Below, one piece after another: positions 7,164-10,817 of a stretch of DNA of 10,817 bases. The DNA is from an uncultured Eubacteriales bacterium (GTDB lineage Bacteria > Bacillota > Clostridia > Oscillospirales > Oscillospiraceae). Both the position numbers and the translations under genes were made by a program. How positions within the stretch are numbered: the stretch's first letter is position 1; every line of letters starts with the position of its first letter. The stretch covers positions 1 to 10,817 of the forward strand of contig CAJLWS010000029.1 in NCBI GenBank assembly GCA_905210385.1, read 5' to 3'. The notes beneath the pieces were generated by a model. The model had not been told where the DNA came from. It made no database searches and worked only from the letters and a program-made list of their open reading frames with translations.

Positions 7164-7361
7164 ATGGAACGACAGGAAAAGGTTGTCCTTACGCTGGACA
7201 GCTATGAGCACGGGATTATGATCCGCGCCCTCAACGAGTTGCGCAACGACATGCTGGAGGAACAGCGCGATCCCGGCCCGGTAGAGGATGTTCTGCTGAA
7301 AACCATTGACGCCCCATCCCAAAAAGACAAGAAAGCGAAGCGTCGGGATGAAGCCCGATAA
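7164..7361 (+). CDS. small conserved ICE protein, unknown function
   Basis: A 65-residue protein from ATG 7164 with a strong ribosome site AAAGGAGG. It starts with a strand (KVVLTLDSYEHGIMIRALN), continues with one or two helices containing ELRNDMLEEQ and EDVLLKTIDAP, and ends in a short basic tail. Proteins of this shape are regularly seen directly before the coupling-protein gene in related elements, but I know no function. Its last 14 bases overlap the start of the VirD4-like gene, so translation of the two is probably coupled. No membrane segment is present. Confidence 0.7.
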   Translation: MERQEKVVLTLDSYEHGIMIRALNELRNDMLEEQRDPGPVEDVLLKTIDAPSQKDKKAKRRDEAR

Positions 7362-9531
7362 CAAGACGGGCGGCCTCTGGCTCTATGCCCTGGGGCTTTT
7401 CCCGGTGATATGGCTTGCCCTGCTGATTGCGCCTTCCCTTTCCGGTGGGCTTTCCGAAATCCTGGAGGCCCTGCCTGCGGCGATGAACCATCCCTTTCAG
7501 ATCGTATGGTGTGAGGACAGCGGAAAAGCTGTCCTCATTTTTATGGCCGCCTATGGGCTGGGCATTGGGATTTACCTCTCATCCCGGCGCACTTACCGCA
7601 GGGGCGAGGAACACGGTTCCGCCAAATGGGGCGATCCGCGGGCCGTGAACAAGAAATACCGGGATAAAGACCCGTTCCAAAACCGCATTTTTACCCAGCA
7701 TGTCCGCATGGGGCTGGACGGGAAAAAGCACCGCAGGACGTTAAACACCCTGGTCTGCGGCGGCAGCGGCGCGGGAAAGAGCCGCTTCTACGCAAAAGTG
7801 AACCTCTGCCAGGCCAATACCTCTTTCTTCATCCTGGACTGTAAAGGTGAGCTGCTGAGGGACTGCGGCGGCCTGCTAAAACGGCAGGGGTATGAGATCA
7901 AGGTGGTTGACCTTTTGAACATGGAGAAAAGCCACTGCTACAATCCTTTCGCTTATCTCAAGAACGACAACGATGTGCAGAAGATGGTGACAAACCTGTT
8001 CAAAGCCACCACCCCCAAAGGGAGCCAGAGTAACGACCCCTTCTGGGATACGGCGGCCAGTATGCTTCTCATGGCGCTGGTGTTCTACCTTCATTATGAA
8101 GCACCGGAGGACGAGAAAAATTTCCCCATGGTGATGGAAATGCTCCGGGCCGGTGAAGTGCGGGAGGATGATGATTCCTACCAATCCCCGTTGGATGAGC
8201 TGTTTGACCGGTTGGAAATGCGTTCCCCCGACCACATCGCGGTGAAGTATTACAAGGACTACCGCTCCGGCAGCGCCAAGACCCTCAAATCCATCCAGAT
8301 CACCCTTGCCTCGCGGTTGGAGAAGTTCAACCTTTCATCGGTGGCAGCCCTCACAGCCACCGATGAGCTGGAGTTGGCCAGACTGGGAGAAAAGAAGGTG
8401 GCGCTCTTTGCCCTTATCCCGGACAACGACGCCAGCTTTAACTTCCTGGTGAGCCTTTTGTATGCCAGCACTTTTCAGGAGTTGTTTTACAGCGCCGACC
8501 GGGTACACGGCGGGAGCCTGCCCGTGCCGGTGCATTTTTTGATGGACGAGTTTGCCAACGTCAGCCTGCCCGACGACTTAAATCTATTTGAGTCCGCATA
8601 CCGCGAGGTGTGTGAAAAAATACGCATTGAATTGCTGGAACCCCCTAAAGCCCGGCGCGCTACAACACAAGCCCTCTCTGGGGGTCGGTGTGAACGCGGC
8701 GAAAGCAGAAAAAAGCGACGGGATGGTATATGGTCAAACCCTGTGTACTGTTTTCAATGGGCAACCAGCAGCTAAGCCCGTAAGGGAAAGTTCAACGGCT
8801 ATCCGGTATGGAGTAGGCCCAAGGGGGCCGAAGCGGTGCGCCCCCGCCCCATGGCGGGGTGAAGATATAGTCTACGCTTGCGTGAAAGCGCAAGAGGCTT
8901 AAAAAGCCGGGCAGGTCTACCGAGCCTGCCTAAATCACACGGCGATAAGCTATTGGCAACCATGAGATCGAGAAATATATCCGTTTCCATCATTATCCAG
9001 AACATTGCCCAGTTAAAGGCGCTGTACGAGAAGCAATGGGAATCCATCATGGGCAACTGTGACGAGTTTTTGTACCTGGGCGGCAACGAATCGTCCACCC
9101 ACAAGCTCATCTCCGAAAGCTATCTGGGCAAGAGCACCCTCTGGCTGGACACCTACGGCAAGAGCACCGGACATTCCGGCAGCTACTCGACCAATAACCA
9201 GATCACGGGCCGGGAACTGATGACCCCGGACGAAGTGCGGATGTTAGACAACCGCCTGGCCCTGCTCTTTATCCGTGGGGAACCGCCGCTGATGGATGAA
9301 AAGTACGACCTGTTAAAGCACCCTTATGTGAAATACACCACCGATGGCGGCGCGCCAGCCTTCACCCACGGCGGTACGGAAAACGCTGTGGCGGATATGG
9401 TTATTGGCCGCCTTACCCCCGGCGACCTGGAAAAAGTCAAGGAGCCGGATGAACTTTGTGAGCTTCTGTCCGACGAGGACATGGAGAAAATCTTTCAATT
9501 CAAGGAGGAAAAGCAAAATGAGACTGTTTAA
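7348..9531 (+). CDS. virD4: VirD4/TraG-type coupling ATPase, split by a group I intron (exons 7348-8579 and 8943-9531)
   Basis: Joined exons give 1,821 bases and a 606-residue protein. It is the membrane ATPase that passes the relaxase-DNA complex to the type IV channel. Two N-terminal membrane segments (about residues 10-30 and 55-80) precede the ATPase domain with Walker A GSGAGKS (139-145, K144) and Walker B FLMDEFAN (D400, E401). After LPDD (407-410) the reading frame diverges from the family and stops at 8773. The family sequence resumes at DKLLATMRSRNISVS downstream of 8943. Joining 8579 to 8943 gives codon TTC (F411) and continuous LPDDFDKLLATM, as expected for the family. The second exon holds the rest of the RecA-like fold, including GNCDEFLYLGG and GRELMTPDEVRMLDNR. 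Start ATG 7348 overlaps the preceding gene by 14 bases. Unspliced RNA would give a protein lacking the C-terminal third. A plain pseudogene is less likely, because the insert is exact and structured. Confidence 0.88.
8580..8942 (+). ncRNA. group I intron without an open reading frame, inside the coupling-protein gene
   Basis: 363 bases. P1 is the 5' exon end GACTT (8575-8579) with internal guide GAGTC (8590-8594), including the terminal U·G at the splice site. P4 is TGCTGG (8633-8638)/CCAGCA (8765-8770). P5 is CCC (8641-8643)/GGG (8759-8761), joined by AA and CAA. P6 is GCT (8771-8773)/AGT (8789-8791), topped by CCC-GTAA-GGG (8777-8786). P7 is GGCTAT (8797-8802)/ATAGTC (8867-8872), the latter within GAAGATATAGTC, typical of this class. 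P8-region hairpins are 8816-8829 and 8842-8859. P9 is 8877-8883/8888-8894 with a GAAA loop, followed by stems 8896-8908 and 8910-8930. The intron ends in G8942. A short P10 (GATA 8944-8947 with TATT 8585-8588) is possible. P3 is unresolved. The style is close to the group I part of clostridial IStrons, but no transposase or homing endonuclease is present. In-frame stops occur at 8773 and 8860. Confidence 0.88.
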
Positions 9532-9868
9532 CAAGGAAAATAAGAACAAGGAAACCCATCGCCTGCCCATGGGCCAAAAGAGCAAACGTGCCCTTGCGGT
9601 CTACTCGGCCTTGGTGTTCCTGCTGTGCTGCTGCACCACCACAGCTTTTGCCGCCGGCGATCCGTTGACCGTTATCAACAACCTCAGCGATTTCATTTTT
9701 GGCCTCATCCGGGCCATTGGTATGATCCTGCTGGGCTTCGGTGTGGTGCAGATCGGCCTCTCCCTCAAATCCCACGACCCCAGCCAGCGAGCCAACGGTT
9801 TCCTCACTTTGGCCGGTGGTGTTGTCATCACTTTTGCCAAGGAGATTTTGACCCTGATTACCGGCTGA
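9518..9868 (+). CDS. VirB2/TrbC-like (Maff2-like) pilin subunit
   Basis: A 116-residue protein from ATG 9518, with AAGGAGGAAAAG just upstream, overlapping the virD4 3' end by 14 bases. A basic start is followed by a long hydrophobic signal segment (ALAVYSALVFLLCCCTT, residues about 28-44) and a likely signal-peptidase site after AFA. The mature part of about 65 residues has two membrane helices, FIFGLIRAIGMILLGFGVVQIGL and GFLTLAGGVVITFAKEILTLI, around a short polar loop KSHDPSQRA. This is the layout of VirB2/TrbC pilins and of the Maff2 proteins of ICEs. It would form the transfer channel or pilus. The family call rests on topology and position directly after the coupling protein. Confidence 0.72.
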   Translation: MRLFNKENKNKETHRLPMGQKSKRALAVYSALVFLLCCCTTTAFAAGDPLTVINNLSDFIFGLIRAIGMILLGFGVVQIGLSLKSHDPSQRANGFLTLAGGVVITFAKEILTLITG

Positions 9869-9893
9869 TTGGCCCAGTGGAAAGGAGTTTGCC

Positions 9894-10112
9894 ATGAATT
9901 TGAAATGCGAGTGCTATATCCACTCTTTGAAGCAGGGGGAGAAAAACGTGCTGGGCGAAGCGACCATCCTCAAGCGCCTGGGGGATAACGACTACCTGGC
10001 CGAGTACAATGGTGTGAAATGCCATGCGATGTTCAATCCCTTTGTAGGGCGCTATTTTGTGGACGATGTGTACGGCATTGTCCGCAGTTCGCCGGAGCGC
10101 GGCGAAAGATAA
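9894..10112 (+). CDS. small conserved ICE protein, unknown function
   Basis: A 72-residue soluble-looking protein from ATG 9894 after GGAAAGGAG. It appears mostly beta-structured, with ATILKRLGDNDYLAEYNGVK and then FNPFVGRYFVDDVYGIV. I do not recognise a named family. It sits between the pilin-like and VirB6-like genes and is separated from the latter by a GC-rich hairpin. The strong aromatic and glycine pattern suggests a small barrel-like fold, but this is a guess. A regulatory or structural role in the transfer operon would fit the position. Confidence 0.65.
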   Translation: MNLKCECYIHSLKQGEKNVLGEATILKRLGDNDYLAEYNGVKCHAMFNPFVGRYFVDDVYGIVRSSPERGER

Positions 10113-10132
10113 ACGAAAAATACGACAGTGCG

Positions 10133-10156
10133 GGGGCGGGCATACCGGCCCGCCCC
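10133..10156 (+). promoter_or_regulatory. GC-rich hairpin in the leader of the VirB6-like gene
   Basis: GGGGCGGGC (10133-10141) and GCCCGCCCC (10148-10156) form a perfect 9-bp stem with a 6-base loop. There is no T tract after it, only TTATCC, so efficient termination is doubtful. It lies 15 bases upstream of the ribosome site AGGAGG (10171-10176) and could set mRNA stability or relative expression of the genes on either side. Confidence 0.5.
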
Positions 10157-10184
10157 TTATCCTGCTGGAAAGGAGGAATGTGTT

Positions 10185-10728
10185 TTGAGTGATAACTGGG
10201 TTGTGCAAAACCTGCAGAACGCCCTGGACACCTGGAACAAGTACCTGTCTGAGATCTGGCAGCTCATCACCCAAAGTCCGGAGCAGTTTAAGGGCGGTAC
10301 GATTTGGAGCGTCATTGTCAACATCAATGACGCGGTACGGGCCATTGGCCTGGCGCTTTTAGTGCTGTTCTTTGTAGTGGGCGTCATGCGCACCTGCGGC
10401 AGCTTTGCCGAGGTGAAAAAGCCGGAACACGCGCTGAAGCTGTTTATCCGGTTTGCCATCGCCAAGGGCGTTGTAACCTATGGGCTGGAACTGATGATGG
10501 CCCTTTTCAATATCGTCCAGGGGCTTGTTTCCACGATTATGAACGCAGCCGGATTCGGTTCGGCACAGCAGACGGTTCTCCCACAGGAAGTCATTGACGC
10601 GGTGGAAAGCTGCGGCTTTTTTGAATCTATCCCCTTGTGGGCGGTAACGCTCATCGGCGGGCTGTTCATCACTGTCCTCAGCTTCATTATGATTATGACC
10701 GTCTACGGGCGGTTTTTTAAGCTCTATC
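10185..10728 (+). CDS. VirB6/TrbL-like membrane channel protein, first exon (interrupted by a group II intron)
   Basis: The start is TTG 10185 after AGGAGG (10171-10176); the frame is open further upstream, but only through the GC-rich hairpin. The exon gives 181 codons plus one base. At least three hydrophobic regions are visible: IGLALLVLFFVVGVM, the GVVTYGLELMMALFNIVQGL region and VTLIGGLFITVLSFIMIMTV. Family relatives, polytopic inner-membrane channel proteins of type IV systems, continue after GRFFKLY with a sequence like LYTALAPIPLA. Here the frame instead ends at a stop at 10752-10754, after RAPGRAAA, which is read from GTGCGCCC, a group II intron 5' end. The last exon base C10728 fits a following Leu codon. 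The rest of the gene should lie beyond the intron, outside the window. Confidence 0.78.
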
Positions 10729-10817
10729 GTGCGCCCGGAAGGGCTGCGGCGTAAGCCAAAGTAGCTCGCGGGCAATTTGGGATTCTGCCAGTAGCGCGGC
10801 AGTAGGAAAAGGTATTC
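10729..10817 (+). mobile_element. 5' end of a group II intron, cut by the window end
   Basis: GTGCGCCC at 10729-10736 matches the 5' end of bacterial group II introns (GUGYG; the Lactococcus Ll.LtrB intron begins with the same eight bases). Small stems follow as in domain I: GCCC-GGAA-GGGC (10733-10744), GGC-GTAA-GCC (10748-10757) and CTGCC/GGCAG (10785-10789/10798-10802). It begins exactly where the VirB6-like protein leaves its family sequence. The catalytic domain V and any reverse transcriptase gene would lie downstream and are not visible, so class and activity are open. Confidence 0.72.

Noticed and set aside
8580..8942. Frameshift or decay of the coupling gene (pseudogene)
   Set aside because: The insert is an exact multiple of three, begins after a T and ends with a G, and has a full set of group I core pairings; removing it restores the expected protein at the base.
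8580..8942. IStron (group I intron plus IS605-type transposase)
   Set aside because: The core resembles the intron part of clostridial IStrons, but 363 bases leave no room for a transposase and none is encoded.
8878..9531. Separate gene for a C-terminal VirD4 fragment with a TTG start at 8878
   Set aside because: The first part lies in the P9 and later stems of the intron, and the true exon begins at 8943 in the same frame as the first exon, so this is the second exon of one gene.
1..10817. CRISPR arrays, tRNA or rRNA genes, insertion sequences, integrase or attachment sites
   Set aside because: I found no spaced direct repeats, no cloverleaf or rRNA-like sequence, and no transposase or integrase; the ICE ends are outside the window.

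Overview
The window is a piece of a Tn1549-like integrative and conjugative element (ICE) from a moderately GC-rich Firmicute. A gut Clostridia host (Lachnospiraceae or Oscillospiraceae type) is inferred from the gene set, the strong GGAGG ribosome sites and the base composition; no host gene is present to prove it. All credible genes lie on the + strand, mostly with short gaps or small overlaps.

Layout: 1-1611 is the C-terminal end of a very large ICE helicase, cut by the window start. A well-formed promoter (1620-1648) then drives a small unrecognised gene (1681-2016), which ends in an intrinsic terminator (2023-2050). A 22-bp inverted repeat (2063-2136) sits directly before a Toprim/DUF3991 primase-like gene (2141-3112), which overlaps a DpnD/PcfM-like gene. 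A gap of about 140 bases holds three consecutive perfect hairpins (3323-3411) and is my first candidate for the origin of transfer. DNA processing follows: a tiny DUF3789-like membrane protein, a MobC-like relaxosome protein and a MOBP-type relaxase. Next come PcfB (DUF3801), an ArdC/zincin-like protein, a small hypothetical protein, the VirD4/TraG coupling ATPase, a VirB2/Maff2-like pilin, another small hypothetical protein and the start of a VirB6/TrbL-like membrane channel gene.

The most notable content is two introns of different classes in transfer genes. The coupling-protein gene looks broken, with a stop at 8773 and a second open frame beyond it. The inserted 363 bases (8580-8942) have the core of a group I intron: P1 with the U·G splice-site pair, P4, P5, P6, P7 and a P9 hairpin with a GAAA loop, ending in G. 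Removing exactly these bases restores the expected sequence around the Walker B motif. The intron carries no open frame of its own. About 2 kb downstream the VirB6-like gene leaves its conserved sequence at 10729, exactly where a group II intron 5' end (GTGCGCCC) begins; the window ends 89 bases into it.

Together the genes form the DNA-processing, coupling and early mating-pore part of a type IV secretion system. The relaxase and MobC would act at oriT, the VirD4 ATPase and PcfB would deliver the relaxase-DNA complex, and VirB2/VirB6-like proteins would build the pore. If the intron calls are right, full-length coupling protein and channel protein both depend on RNA splicing.
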